Assembly (NCBI GenBank): GCA_947089145.1
Contig: CAMUJH010000008.1
Span: forward strand, 27,316-91,315
Reading direction: 5' to 3'
From: an uncultured Hungatella sp.
GTDB taxonomy: Bacteria > Bacillota > Clostridia > Lachnospirales > Lachnospiraceae
Length of the DNA stretch: 64,000 nucleotides
The position numbers and the translations under genes were made by a program. Below, piece by piece: positions 49,996 through 58,738 of this stretch. Positions within the stretch are counted from its first letter, which is position 1; each line of letters begins with the position of its first letter. The notes below the pieces were generated by a model, which was not told the origin of the DNA, did not search any database, and was given only the letters and a program-made list of their open reading frames with translations.

Positions 49996-51549
49996 CTATA
50001 CGAGAAACTCCTTTGCAATCTCGTCAATCAAATGCGGATTTCTATCATTCCATTCTTCATAACCCATTCCGCTGTCGGCCACAGCATTTCCTAATTTTAC
50101 GAGAAAATCAGGGATAACGGACTGCAGAATAACGCCTGCCTCCCTTCCCATGGCCTCACATCCCTGGCGCTCATTGCCATTGACAAACAGAGAAAAGGTA
50201 GGTTCCATAACCCCGTCCACTTTCTTTGCTCCGCCTCTGAAACCGATGGAACCGGTCTGGTGGGTTCCGCAGGAAGAAGGGCATCCGGAGATATGGATCT
50301 GAGGAAGGGCGCCGTCAGGAATCCCTGCTTTGCGCACTGCATCAACACAGGCGGACAGAAGTGACTGGGAATCCCGAAGCCCCTGCTGGCATGTAGAAGC
50401 CCCGATACAGCTGACAGAAGTTTCAAATAACGTATTGGCACTGTCTTTTGTCAGCTCCAGAACAGCTTTTGCCTCAGAACCAGTCAGATTTACAATGTAG
50501 GCGGTTTCATCCGGGGCCAGGCGAAGCTGGGCATCTGCTACAGGAGCCAGCATACTGCTTAAAGCGCACACCGTATCCGGGTCAGCCATGCCGCCGATGG
50601 GGTGCCATACTACCGTGTAAAGCCCTGGCTGTTTCTGGGGCAGGGCTCTTGGATGGTCTATGACGCTGCCGTCCCCTTGCTTTGCGGCAGGGGCTGTTTT
50701 GGGGGCAATGGTCAGATCCTCTCCGGAATCCAGCACTTCCTTAAGCTTTTCCTCAAATGCCTTTTTGTAATTTTCCAGACCTCCAAGGGCATCCTGCATA
50801 TAGCGGGTGCGGGCCTTTGCGCGGCTTTGGTAATTGCCGTAAGCCCGGAAGGTCAGCCACATGGCTTTAATATAGTACAGGATTTTTTCCGGAGCCACAG
50901 CCTTTGCCACTTGGACGCCAAATTTCGGATTACTTCCCAAGCCGCCTGCGCTGTACACGTCAAAGGTTCCGTCAGGCCGTGCGGCAAACCCCAGATCCCG
51001 GTAGGTGGCATGGGTCAGATTTCTCTCAGAGTTGGAGAAGCCTACTTTCAGCTTTCGGGGCATTTTTTCCGCCTTGATAAATGTCAGAAGATAATCCCCG
51101 GCAGCCAGGGCCCAAGGCAGCACGTCAAAATATTCGTCCTTCTCCACGCCGGAAAGGGGAGAACACATAACATTGCGGGGGTAATCGCCGCCGCCGCCCA
51201 GAGTTACGATTCCCGCTTCCAGTGCCTCCTCCATTATACTGCCTGCGGAGTCCGCCCCCAGGTCGTGGAGCTGGATGGTCTGACAGGTGGTAAAATGTAC
51301 CCGGGGAATCTGGTGTTTTTTAATCATGTCGGCAGTAAAAGCCAGCTTTTCTTTTGTAACCACTCCGCCAGGCATGCGCAGCCGCAGCATATTGGCTTTG
51401 CCGCCCTTTTGCGCGTAGCTGCCGTAATAGCCGGAGAAACTTTTATAAGCCCCCTTGTCCATTTCGCCTGCATAAAATGCTTTCGTTTTTTCCTTAAACT
51501 CTTTCAGATCCGGCTGCCATATTTCGGGGGTTATTGCCGTCTGATTCAT
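49996..51549 (-). CDS. Nitrite/sulfite reductase family protein (siroheme, 4Fe-4S)
   Basis: This is a 517-residue member of the ferredoxin-type nitrite/sulfite reductase family. The siroheme/4Fe-4S cysteines are visible as CIGASTC (CX5C) near residue 385 and CPSSC (CX3C) near residue 425. The N-terminal half contains the ferredoxin-like repeat with LRLRMPGGVVTKEKLAF and VHFTTCQTIQLHDLG. It should carry out the six-electron reduction of sulfite to sulfide, or of nitrite to ammonia, in the cytoplasm. Its start overlaps the stop of the Spx/ArsC-like gene (ATGA), so the two are co-translated. Sulfite is somewhat more likely in an anaerobe, but no sulfate-activation genes are nearby. Confidence 0.86.
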   Translation of the reverse strand: MNQTAITPEIWQPDLKEFKEKTKAFYAGEMDKGAYKSFSGYYGSYAQKGGKANMLRLRMPGGVVTKEKLAFTADMIKKHQIPRVHFTTCQTIQLHDLGADSAGSIMEEALEAGIVTLGGGGDYPRNVMCSPLSGVEKDEYFDVLPWALAAGDYLLTFIKAEKMPRKLKVGFSNSERNLTHATYRDLGFAARPDGTFDVYSAGGLGSNPKFGVQVAKAVAPEKILYYIKAMWLTFRAYGNYQSRAKARTRYMQDALGGLENYKKAFEEKLKEVLDSGEDLTIAPKTAPAAKQGDGSVIDHPRALPQKQPGLYTVVWHPIGGMADPDTVCALSSMLAPVADAQLRLAPDETAYIVNLTGSEAKAVLELTKDSANTLFETSVSCIGASTCQQGLRDSQSLLSACVDAVRKAGIPDGALPQIHISGCPSSCGTHQTGSIGFRGGAKKVDGVMEPTFSLFVNGNERQGCEAMGREAGVILQSVIPDFLVKLGNAVADSGMGYEEWNDRNPHLIDEIAKEFLV

Positions 51550-51905
51550 AGCTTAAGCGCCTCCTTCCACTGTTCCTCCTTAAACCCTGTAAGAACAAAA
51601 TCATCTCCGATCAGCAGAGGCCTTTTTACCAGCATGCCGTCAGAAGCCAGGAGATTTATCTGCTCTTCTTCGCTCATGGAAGGCAGTTTGTCCTTTAATT
51701 TCAGCTCCTTATAGCGCAATCCGCTGGTATTGAAAAATTTTTTCAGGGGAAGCCCACTTTTTTTATGCCACGCTTTTAGCTCATCTGCAGACGGATTCTG
51801 GTCTTTCATATGACGATCCGTATACTCTGTGTTGTTATGATCCAGCCAGGCCTTTGCCTTTCGGCAGGTAGAGCAGGACGGGTATTGAAGAAATAATAAA
51901 CTCAT
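51546..51905 (-). CDS. Spx/ArsC-family thioredoxin-fold protein
   Basis: This 119-residue protein of the ArsC/Spx/MgsR family begins SLLFLQYPSCSTCRKAKAWL, with the redox CXXC pair near residues 10-13, and later shows LPLKKFFNTSG and KRPLLIGDDFVLTGF, both typical of the family. Members are either glutaredoxin-like reductases or RNA polymerase-binding stress regulators; the sequence does not decide between them. It leads the operon with the sulfite/nitrite reductase, with a strong AAGGAGG site. A 15-base perfect palindrome lies just upstream of that site, indicating operator control. Confidence 0.85.
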   Translation of the reverse strand: MSLLFLQYPSCSTCRKAKAWLDHNNTEYTDRHMKDQNPSADELKAWHKKSGLPLKKFFNTSGLRYKELKLKDKLPSMSEEEQINLLASDGMLVKRPLLIGDDFVLTGFKEEQWKEALKL

Positions 51906-51921
51906 GTTTCATAACCTCCTT

Positions 51922-51936
51922 ATAAACAATGTTTAT
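51922..51936. promoter_or_regulatory. 15-base palindrome upstream of the Spx-like gene
   Basis: ATAAACA-A-TGTTTAT is a perfect dyad abutting the ribosome binding site of the Spx-like gene. Its position suits a repressor that blocks transcription start or elongation. The responsible protein is not identifiable here. Confidence 0.5.
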
Positions 51937-52077
51937 TTTACATAAAAGTCAGGCAATTGGGAAGGGGATGCGTAATAAATTTTAAGAAAATGTTATATTT
52001 TATAAAGAGATAATTGCCGCAGGATCACAAAAAAGATCCGCAAAGCATTGAATCAAAAAACAGGAGGCAGCTTTTTC

Positions 52078-52602
52078 ATGAAAATAATTTTTTACATATC
52101 TGACTTTGTGATCCCTCTGACCATATTTTACATCGTGGGCTTTGGACTGCTGATGAAGCGCCCTGTATATGATGACTTTGTAAAAGGGGCTAAAGAAGGG
52201 GCTAAAACCGTAGCAGGAATCATGCCCACGCTGGTGGGCCTTATGGTGGGGGTAGGGGTGCTTCGCGCATCAGGATTCTTAGACGCTTTGGCGGGCTTTT
52301 TAGGACAATGGACAGAAAATCTGGGATTTCCCTCCCAATTGCTTCCCATAGCGCTTATAAAGCTGTTTTCTTCCAGTGCGGCTACAGGGCTGGCTTTGGA
52401 TATTTTCAGTCAGTACGGGCCGGACTCCCATCTGGGGATGATAACGTCCATAATGCTTAGCTGCACAGAAACCGTATTTTACACCATAAGCATTTATTTT
52501 ATGTCAGTAAAAATAAAAAAGACAAGATATGCGCTGCCGGGAGCCCTGCTGGCAACCTTTACAGGAATTGTCATGAGTATCATATTGGGGCAATATTTAT
52601 AA
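52078..52602 (+). CDS. spmB: Spore maturation protein SpmB-like, nucleoside recognition domain
   Basis: This 174-residue membrane protein has about five hydrophobic segments and Gate/nucleoside-recognition motifs typical of SpmB: GAKEGAKTVAGIMPTLVGLM near residue 38, GVLRASGFLD near 60 and ALIKLFSSSAATGLALDIF near 90. In Bacillus SpmA and SpmB are needed for normal spore core dehydration. ATG 52078 follows GGAGG by ten bases; a TTG at 52048 is less likely. The usual partner SpmA is not adjacent, which is unusual but not unknown. It supports a spore-forming host or an ancestor that formed spores. Confidence 0.85.
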   Translation: MKIIFYISDFVIPLTIFYIVGFGLLMKRPVYDDFVKGAKEGAKTVAGIMPTLVGLMVGVGVLRASGFLDALAGFLGQWTENLGFPSQLLPIALIKLFSSSAATGLALDIFSQYGPDSHLGMITSIMLSCTETVFYTISIYFMSVKIKKTRYALPGALLATFTGIVMSIILGQYL

Positions 52603-52653
52603 TTTTTTCCAGAAAACGCCTAAATTTGTTAAGAGATTTTAAGGAATAAACAG

Positions 52654-52682
52654 TTGCCCTGTTTGGGGAAATCATGTATAAT
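52654..52682 (+). promoter_or_regulatory. Promoter of the MarR-lipoprotein operon
   Basis: TTGCCC (52654-52659), a 17-base spacer and perfect TATAAT (52677-52682) with a TG at the extended -10 position. Confidence 0.78.
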
Positions 52683-52758
52683 GAGAAAGCACGCCTGTTT
52701 GGGGTGTAATTATAGTGGAAAGAAAGCTTTGAAGAACCATCAGATGAAAGGACAGACT

Positions 52759-53202
52759 GTGGATACGTACCAAACGTTGAATGAAGTGCTGGTTAACCTG
52801 TTCCGTGATATTATGGACATTGAGCAAAAAGCGATCATTACGGAAGAATATAAGGATCTGACCAATAATGATATGCATGTCATTGAGGCCATTGGAACCG
52901 GGGAACCTAAGAACATGTCAACGATCGCCCGTCTTCTGTCTGTCACTGTAGGTACACTTACCATAGCCATGAACAGCCTGGTAAAGAAAGGATATGTGAT
53001 TCGGCAGCGGGGAACCATGGATCGCCGGGAAGTCTATATTTCTTTATCTGAAAAGGGCAGAGGGGCGTATGAGCATCACGCCAGATTTCATCACGCTATG
53101 ATTGACGGTGTTTCACAAGAACTAAGTCAGGATGAGATGGAGCTGCTGGTTAAGACTTTGACGAAGCTGAATCGATGGTTTCGAAGCTGGCAAGATTACT
53201 AA
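52759..53202 (+). CDS. MarR-family transcriptional regulator (FabT-like)
   Basis: This winged helix-turn-helix regulator has 147 residues from GTG 52759. The core MSTIARLLSVTVGTLTIAMN near residue 52, then VKKGYVIRQRGTMDRREVYI, is the MarR recognition helix and wing. The N-terminus TYQTLNEVLVNLFRDIMDIE resembles FabT-type regulators that control fatty-acid synthesis genes in clostridia, but no fab genes are in this window. GTG 52759 is chosen because AAAGGA is six bases upstream; ATG 52744 is the alternative. It is followed 18 bases later by a lipoprotein gene, probably its co-transcribed target. Confidence 0.84.
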   Translation: MDTYQTLNEVLVNLFRDIMDIEQKAIITEEYKDLTNNDMHVIEAIGTGEPKNMSTIARLLSVTVGTLTIAMNSLVKKGYVIRQRGTMDRREVYISLSEKGRGAYEHHARFHHAMIDGVSQELSQDEMELLVKTLTKLNRWFRSWQDY

Positions 53203-53220
53203 AGGAGGATATTTGTAATT

Positions 53221-53853
53221 ATGAAGAAACTGATTATGTGTTTGGCAGGGGTCATGATGGCATTTTCTCTGGCGGCATGTACGCCAACTGATGTATCGGA
53301 GACAAAAGCTGAAGGCAAGGGGGGCCAGGAAGTACAGAGCACGCAGCGCAATCCTGATGGCATAACCCCGGAGATGGTGGCAGAAAGCAATGCTGCCATA
53401 AAGAGAGAGGCTGATGAAGCGGCTCCGATTTATGAGATGGCGTTTATTTTTGTCCCCAACAGCGATTTTACAAAGCTGCTGCGGCAGAGAATTGACATAG
53501 AGGGCATTACAGAACAGACCCTGGTTGACTGCCTGATTGAAAATGGGGTGCTGGATGAAGACACGACAGTGAATTTGCTTGAAATAGAAGGCGGCGAAAA
53601 AATCGGCCCAGGCATGGATGTAGACTCTGCGGAAGAAGGGGAGAGAATCGGTACCCTTGACCTGTCCAAAATTCCCGAATGGGGGGCAGCTGAGGAAACC
53701 ATGATGCTGAATGCCATTGCCAATACCTTTATCGAGAATTATGAGCTTGATAAATTAAAGCTTCTGATCAACGGGGAGAACTATGAAAGCGCGCAGACTG
53801 CCCAGGGTGACGGAGACTATCTGGAATTTACGGAAAACTATGAAGAGTCATAA
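53221..53853 (+). CDS. Hypothetical lipoprotein
   Basis: This is a 210-residue exported lipoprotein of unknown function. The signal sequence KKLIMCLAGVMMAFSLAAC ends at a lipobox cysteine near residue 20, and an acidic, low-complexity stretch follows. The rest of the protein is acidic with no recognised catalytic motif. A segment YEMAFIFVPNSDFTKLLRQR near residue 75 could form a small beta-alpha domain, perhaps of the GerMN or sporulation-lipoprotein type, which I cannot establish. It is co-transcribed with the MarR regulator, has an AAAGGAGG site, and ends before a strong terminator. Confidence 0.72.
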   Translation: MKKLIMCLAGVMMAFSLAACTPTDVSETKAEGKGGQEVQSTQRNPDGITPEMVAESNAAIKREADEAAPIYEMAFIFVPNSDFTKLLRQRIDIEGITEQTLVDCLIENGVLDEDTTVNLLEIEGGEKIGPGMDVDSAEEGERIGTLDLSKIPEWGAAEETMMLNAIANTFIENYELDKLKLLINGENYESAQTAQGDGDYLEFTENYEES

Positions 53854-53863
53854 CAAATAAAAA

Positions 53864-53907
53864 TGACGGCGGCATCAGGCAGGGGACCATGCTGCCGTCA
53901 CTTTTTT
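53864..53907. terminator. Bidirectional intrinsic terminator
   Basis: TGACGGCGGCAT (53864-53875) pairs with ATGCTGCCGTCA (53889-53900). TTTTTT follows on the plus strand and TTTTTATTTG on the minus strand, so it serves both the lipoprotein and the convergent DUF885 gene. Confidence 0.88.
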
Positions 53908-53912
53908 CAGAC

Positions 53913-55775
53913 TCATTTTGCACAGCCTGCCAGCCACTGTTCATAATAAGGTTTGATTACCGTAAACGGCGCAGGCCCTATATCCAAAATAAAACGGTTG
54001 AATTCTTTTAAGTCAAATCTGTCTTTTAAGACTCTTTCCGCCTGTTCCTTCATGCGGCGGATTTCCAGATATCCAACATAATAGTTGAGATAATTTACCG
54101 GGGATTCCAGCATATAGCTATAAAGCTGGTCAACGACAGAAGCATCGCTGGTATCATAATATTGGGACAGGTAAGAAGAAACCTGTTCCTTATCCCAGCC
54201 GAAATAATTGATATTAATGTCCAGCAATGCGTGGAGAGCCAGGGAAGCAGAGGCATTATGGGCCAGAAGCTTGCCAAGCTCCGGCGGCAGGCCATTGTCC
54301 ATGGTATATGCATAATTTTCTACATAGGTGGCCCAGCCCTCGCTGTAACTGCTGAAGTTAAGGATTTTTCTCAAAGGCGAATCACAATTACTCAAAAAAT
54401 ATACATTTTGATAGAGATGTCCCGGATAGCCTTCATGGGCCAGCGTCGTATAAAGATCACCAGAGATGCTGACAGACCCCTGGTTGATGTAGATAACGCA
54501 ATCCTTATAACGATCCATGGGAGGAACCAGAAAAAATGCCGGGCTTAATGTGTGCTCCAGAGACGACGGCACATATTTAGTAGTATAGCTGCAGTCTTCC
54601 AGCTCCGGAAAATCGGCGCTGATCACGTCTCTTAAATGTTCCAGTATGTCTTCCGGTTCTGTATAGGAGAAATGATAATCATCCAGCATCTCTCCCAATT
54701 CCTGATGATCCAGAAGCAGCTTTGACATGGCAGCCAGATCATAATTAAGCTGACTTTCAATGGCGTCATGAAGCTTATCAACCGTTTCATAGGTAGTTCC
54801 GGTGGAAGAATGAACCAGGTACTCATAATATTGCTTGCCCTGGGGATAATAGCACATTCCTTTATCATTGGTGCATGTTCCCTTTAACTCATTTAAGCCG
54901 TCCAGGAGAAGTTTATAGGCAGGGACAAAATGGCTGGCCAGAACCTCCAGGTTCTCCGCTTTATAAGACGTCTTCTCTTCGTCCGTAAGGTCTGACATGG
55001 CGTCAATACGTTCATTAAACGTGGAAGCCAGAAAATTTTCTTCCGGCACGGCCAAATAGGCGTCACAGTCGCTGATAATGGTGTCTACACATGAGTCAGT
55101 CATAAAAAGGCCGGCCTTTGCCTTTTCCTTTTCAAATTCCAGTATCTGTCCGTAATACTGATCAATAGTAGACAGCAAAGCCAGATAGTCTTCCACATCC
55201 TGTTTAGAATAGAAAATATACTCGGCAAGCAGAACAGGAAGCTGAGCCTGAATACCGACAGTGGGAGCCAGCGGCTGATAGTAAAGCTCCAGACCCTGAA
55301 ACCCCGCTTCGGTTTTGTAGGCATCTTCCAAAATTCTGTAGGTCAGCTGCTGTTTCGGCGTTAAAAGATCAAAGGGAATGGCCTCCAGCGCCGCCTGATC
55401 TTCCTTTTGGCTTTCAGAGGATTCTTTGAGAAGAGCCAGGGAAAAATCACCGAAATTCCGGTTACAGTCCGTGATGCCGTATGCAGCAGGGTCGGCAAGG
55501 GTATAATGAAGAGTCAAATAGTTATCAGACAGCTGGTCATGAAACAGCTTGCCGCATAACTGGTCAAAGTCAGAACGCGCTCTCTGTACTTCCGGAGAGT
55601 CTGGAGGCGAAGAAAGGGAACCAGGGGCCTCCTGGGCCTCATCTGTTTGAGAAGCCCTGTAGGTTTCATAGGGAGAGGGGTCCTTGGGGGAGCTGCGGGC
55701 ACAGGAGCATAAAAGGGACAGGACCAGAAGCAGAGGGATTAAAGTGAAACGGCATTTTCGGATAGTTTTCATCAT
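53913..55775 (-). CDS. DUF885 family lipoprotein, putative metallopeptidase
   Basis: This 620-residue exported lipoprotein has the signal RFTLIPLLLVLSLLCSC with its lipobox cysteine near residue 25. After an acidic, serine-rich linker the body resembles the DUF885 family, which is related to M3-like metallopeptidases. A zinc-type motif LAHEGYPGHLYQNVYF near residue 460 (HExxxxH layout) is visible, with an acidic residue in SYSEGWATYVENYAY about 40 residues later as a third-ligand candidate. It would act outside the membrane, perhaps on peptides. It is alone on its strand, between two terminator-bounded units. Proteolysis is inferred from the motif, not known. Confidence 0.8.
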   Translation of the reverse strand: MMKTIRKCRFTLIPLLLVLSLLCSCARSSPKDPSPYETYRASQTDEAQEAPGSLSSPPDSPEVQRARSDFDQLCGKLFHDQLSDNYLTLHYTLADPAAYGITDCNRNFGDFSLALLKESSESQKEDQAALEAIPFDLLTPKQQLTYRILEDAYKTEAGFQGLELYYQPLAPTVGIQAQLPVLLAEYIFYSKQDVEDYLALLSTIDQYYGQILEFEKEKAKAGLFMTDSCVDTIISDCDAYLAVPEENFLASTFNERIDAMSDLTDEEKTSYKAENLEVLASHFVPAYKLLLDGLNELKGTCTNDKGMCYYPQGKQYYEYLVHSSTGTTYETVDKLHDAIESQLNYDLAAMSKLLLDHQELGEMLDDYHFSYTEPEDILEHLRDVISADFPELEDCSYTTKYVPSSLEHTLSPAFFLVPPMDRYKDCVIYINQGSVSISGDLYTTLAHEGYPGHLYQNVYFLSNCDSPLRKILNFSSYSEGWATYVENYAYTMDNGLPPELGKLLAHNASASLALHALLDININYFGWDKEQVSSYLSQYYDTSDASVVDQLYSYMLESPVNYLNYYVGYLEIRRMKEQAERVLKDRFDLKEFNRFILDIGPAPFTVIKPYYEQWLAGCAK

Positions 55776-55850
55776 AAAAGAATCTCCAATTTTATTGTAT
55801 TGTTAATAGTATAATTTATATTTCCCAATAATACAACAAATGAAAAAATG

Positions 55851-55879
55851 TTGACGAAAAGTATTTTAAAAGGTACACT
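55851..55879 (+). promoter_or_regulatory. Promoter of metG
   Basis: TTGACG (55851-55856), a 17-base spacer and TACACT (55874-55879). The leader of about 40 bases is too short for a T-box element. Confidence 0.7.
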
Positions 55880-55922
55880 AAGAACCAGCTACACTCTATT
55901 TCGCAGAAGGGAGAATAAATTT

Positions 55923-57923
55923 ATGTGCAAAGCGTGTAAAGGGCCTTATTATATGACTACGGCCATTGCCTATACATCAGGAAAGCCCCATATTGGCAAC
56001 ACATATGAGATTGTGCTGGCAGACAGCATTGCCAGATATAAACGGGCTCAGGGATATGATGTCTTCTTTCAGACAGGCACGGACGAGCATGGGCAGAAGA
56101 TTGAGATGAAGGCGCAGGAAGAAGGGATTTCGCCGAAGGAGTATGTGGACAAGGTCGCAGGCCAGGTAAAAGAGGTGTGGGATCTGATGAATACGTCTTA
56201 TGATAAGTTTATCCGTACCACAGATGAAGACCATGAGAGACAGGTACAGAAAATCTTCAAAAAGCTCTTTGACCAGGGCGATATTTACAAGGGATACTAT
56301 GAGGGGATGTACTGTACCCCCTGTGAATCTTTCTTTACAGAGTCCCAGCTGGTGGACGGCCGGTGCCCGGACTGCGGAAGAGAGGTTCAGCCGGCAAAAG
56401 AGGAAGCATATTTCTTTAAAATGAGCAAATATGCGGACCGTCTTATAAAGCATATTGAAGAGCATCCCGAGTTTATTCAGCCGGTTTCCCGAAAAAATGA
56501 GATGATGAATAATTTCCTCCGTCCGGGCCTTCAGGATCTGTGCGTGTCCAGAACGTCCTTTAGCTGGGGAATTCCTGTGGATTTTGATCCGAAGCATGTG
56601 ACATACGTGTGGCTGGACGCGCTGACCAACTATATTACAGGTATTGGATATGACTGCGGCGGGGAGAGTGGGGAGCAGTTTAAAAAACTGTGGCCTGCGG
56701 ATCTGCATTTGATTGGAAAAGACATTATCCGGTTCCATACGATCTACTGGCCGATTTTCCTTATGGCTCTGGATCTTCCTCTGCCTAAGCAGGTATTTGG
56801 CCATCCCTGGCTTCTGCGGGGAGAGGGCAAAATGAGCAAGTCAAAGGGGAACGTGCTGTACGCAGATACCTTAGTAGACTTTTTTGGAGTAGACGCCGTA
56901 AGATATTTTGTACTTCATGAGATGCCGTTTGACAATGACGGAGTGATCTCCTGGGAACTGATTGTGGAGCGGCTTAATTCCGATTTAGCCAATGTGCTGG
57001 GCAATCTGGTAAACCGCACCATCTCCATGTCAAACAAATATTTTGGCGGAACCGTTAAGAACACAAAAGCTGCTGATGATGTAGACCAGGATCTGAAAGA
57101 TACGGTTCTGGCAGCAGTAAAAAAAGCAGACGAGAAGATGGAGCAGCTTCGGGTGGCTGATGCCATCAGTGAAATTTTCAATATTTTCCGCAGATGCAAT
57201 AAATATATTGACGAGACAATGCCGTGGGCTTTAGCGAAAGAGGAAGCCAGCCGCCAGCGCCTGGCAGCAGTGCTTTATAATCTGGTGGAGGCCATTACCA
57301 TAGGCGCATCTCTCCTTGAGCCCTTTATGCCTGAAACATCTAATAAGATTTTAAGCCAGCTGAATACGGATAAAAGACAACTGGATCAGATGAATGTCTT
57401 CGGACTGTACCCTGATAACGGGAAGGTAGTTGAAAAGCCGGAGATCCTTTTTGCCCGCATGGACATGAAGGAGGTTATGGACAAGGTAGAAGCAATGCTC
57501 GCATCAGAAGAAGACAAACCGGCGGAAGGCTCTGAAAACAGGGAAGCCGGCAGTGAAGGCACGAAACCGGAAGAAACAGAAGACGCAGAGGCCAAAGAGG
57601 AAATCACTTACGATGACTTCGCAAAAATGCAGTTCCAGGTAGGGGAGATCATTGCCTGCGAGGAAGTGAAAAAGTCCAGAAAGCTTCTTTGCAGCCAGGT
57701 AAAGATTGGCAGCCAGGTAAGGCAGATTGTCAGCGGAATTAAAGCTTACTACAAGCCGGAAGAAATGGTAGGCAAAAAAGTTATGGTCCTGGTGAACCTG
57801 GCTCCCAGAAAGATGGCAGGGGTTATGTCTGAGGGGATGCTTTTATGCGCGGAAGATAAGGAAGGAAACCTGGCTTTAATGACTCCGGAGAAACCTATGC
57901 CGTCAGGAGCAGAGATCTGCTGA
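55923..57923 (+). CDS. metG: Methionyl-tRNA synthetase
   Basis: This 666-residue synthetase charges tRNA-Met. The class I signature appears as SGKPHIGNTYE (HIGN) near residue 22, a zinc-binding knuckle as CTPCESFF and CPDCGR near residues 130-155, and KMSKS as GEGKMSKSKGN near 300. A C-terminal tRNA-binding domain starts near residue 560 with DFAKMQFQVGEII, preceded by an acidic Glu/Ala-rich linker. ATG 55923 follows GAAGGGAG by nine bases; the frame is open further upstream but overlaps the promoter. Its stop overlaps the start of the next gene (TGATG), indicating coupling to the TraX-like protein. Confidence 0.95.
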   Translation: MCKACKGPYYMTTAIAYTSGKPHIGNTYEIVLADSIARYKRAQGYDVFFQTGTDEHGQKIEMKAQEEGISPKEYVDKVAGQVKEVWDLMNTSYDKFIRTTDEDHERQVQKIFKKLFDQGDIYKGYYEGMYCTPCESFFTESQLVDGRCPDCGREVQPAKEEAYFFKMSKYADRLIKHIEEHPEFIQPVSRKNEMMNNFLRPGLQDLCVSRTSFSWGIPVDFDPKHVTYVWLDALTNYITGIGYDCGGESGEQFKKLWPADLHLIGKDIIRFHTIYWPIFLMALDLPLPKQVFGHPWLLRGEGKMSKSKGNVLYADTLVDFFGVDAVRYFVLHEMPFDNDGVISWELIVERLNSDLANVLGNLVNRTISMSNKYFGGTVKNTKAADDVDQDLKDTVLAAVKKADEKMEQLRVADAISEIFNIFRRCNKYIDETMPWALAKEEASRQRLAAVLYNLVEAITIGASLLEPFMPETSNKILSQLNTDKRQLDQMNVFGLYPDNGKVVEKPEILFARMDMKEVMDKVEAMLASEEDKPAEGSENREAGSEGTKPEETEDAEAKEEITYDDFAKMQFQVGEIIACEEVKKSRKLLCSQVKIGSQVRQIVSGIKAYYKPEEMVGKKVMVLVNLAPRKMAGVMSEGMLLCAEDKEGNLALMTPEKPMPSGAEIC

Positions 57924-58654
57924 TGCCGGCAAGATCCTCCATTCAGTGCCTGAACAGCAACAGGCTAAAAATGATTGCCATTGTTTCCATGCTTATAGAC
58001 CATGGAGCAGTGGTACTGATTGAGAACCGGATTTTGGGAGGCCCTTTTGATTACATTGCTGCTCAGACTTCGGAAACGATTGCTTTTTGGTGGAACGTGA
58101 ATACAGTGCTGCGGCTTATAGGAAGATTGGCATTTCCGATTTTCAGCTTTCAGATTGTGGAAGGATTTATTCACACAAGTGATGTAAAAAAGTATGCCAA
58201 AAGGCTGTTTCTATTTGCCCTTATTTCAGAGATTCCCTTTGACCTGGCAATCTTTAACACATGGTTTTATGCTCAGTACCAAAACGTATTTATTACCCTG
58301 CTTATAGGACTTGCTGCCATAGCGGCTGTCCATAAATTCGAAGCGGAACAAAGCCTGTGGAAACAGGCAGCGGCAATGGCTTTGTGCTGCGGCGGGGCAC
58401 AGTTTCTTAAAGCAGATTATGGAGCATTTGGCGTGTTTTTTATCCTTTTGCTGTATTATTGCCGCAGAGATGCCAGGATGCAGACAATTTTAGGCAGCCT
58501 GGCTCTGCTGTGGGAGGTAACAGCGCCTTTGGCATTTATTCCTATCCGTATGTATAACGGGGAAAAAGGGAACAAGAAATGGCAGTGGCTTTTCTATGTC
58601 TGCTATCCTGCCCATCTTCTCATACTGGCGGGAATCCACAGAGTTTTGCCATAG
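57923..58654 (+). CDS. TraX-family membrane protein
   Basis: This is a 243-residue polytopic membrane protein resembling the TraX family, which in conjugative plasmids acetylates pilin but is common in Firmicute chromosomes with no known function. It has about seven hydrophobic segments. Family-like features are LKMIAIVSMLIDHGAVVLIE near residue 12, GRLAFPIFSFQIVEGFIHT near 65 and FALISEIPFDLAIFN near 98. It starts one base inside the metG stop, so it is translationally coupled to metG, and TatD follows after 84 bases with a hairpin between. There is no sign of conjugation genes, so a pilin role is unlikely. Confidence 0.82.
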   Translation: MPARSSIQCLNSNRLKMIAIVSMLIDHGAVVLIENRILGGPFDYIAAQTSETIAFWWNVNTVLRLIGRLAFPIFSFQIVEGFIHTSDVKKYAKRLFLFALISEIPFDLAIFNTWFYAQYQNVFITLLIGLAAIAAVHKFEAEQSLWKQAAAMALCCGGAQFLKADYGAFGVFFILLLYYCRRDARMQTILGSLALLWEVTAPLAFIPIRMYNGEKGNKKWQWLFYVCYPAHLLILAGIHRVLP

Positions 58655-58679
58655 AGCATATTTGAAAAAAGCAGTTAAA

Positions 58680-58712
58680 ATACTCCCGGATAGAAAACCT
58701 GATCCGGAGTAT
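58680..58712. terminator. Hairpin between TraX-like gene and tatD
   Basis: ATACTCCCGGAT (58680-58691) pairs with ATCCGGAGTAT (58702-58712), with one bulged base. There is no T-tract; it may only dampen readthrough. Confidence 0.45.
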
Positions 58713-58738
58713 ATATAAAATGAGGAGAAGACAGCCCC

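Noticed and set aside
55776-55922. T-box leader for metG
   Set aside because: The promoter at 55851-55879 leaves only about 40 bases of leader, and there is no T-box sequence or terminator.
57923-58654. TraX-like protein as evidence for a conjugative element
   Set aside because: No other conjugation genes, integrase or att-like repeats are nearby; TraX-like proteins are common chromosomal genes in Firmicutes.
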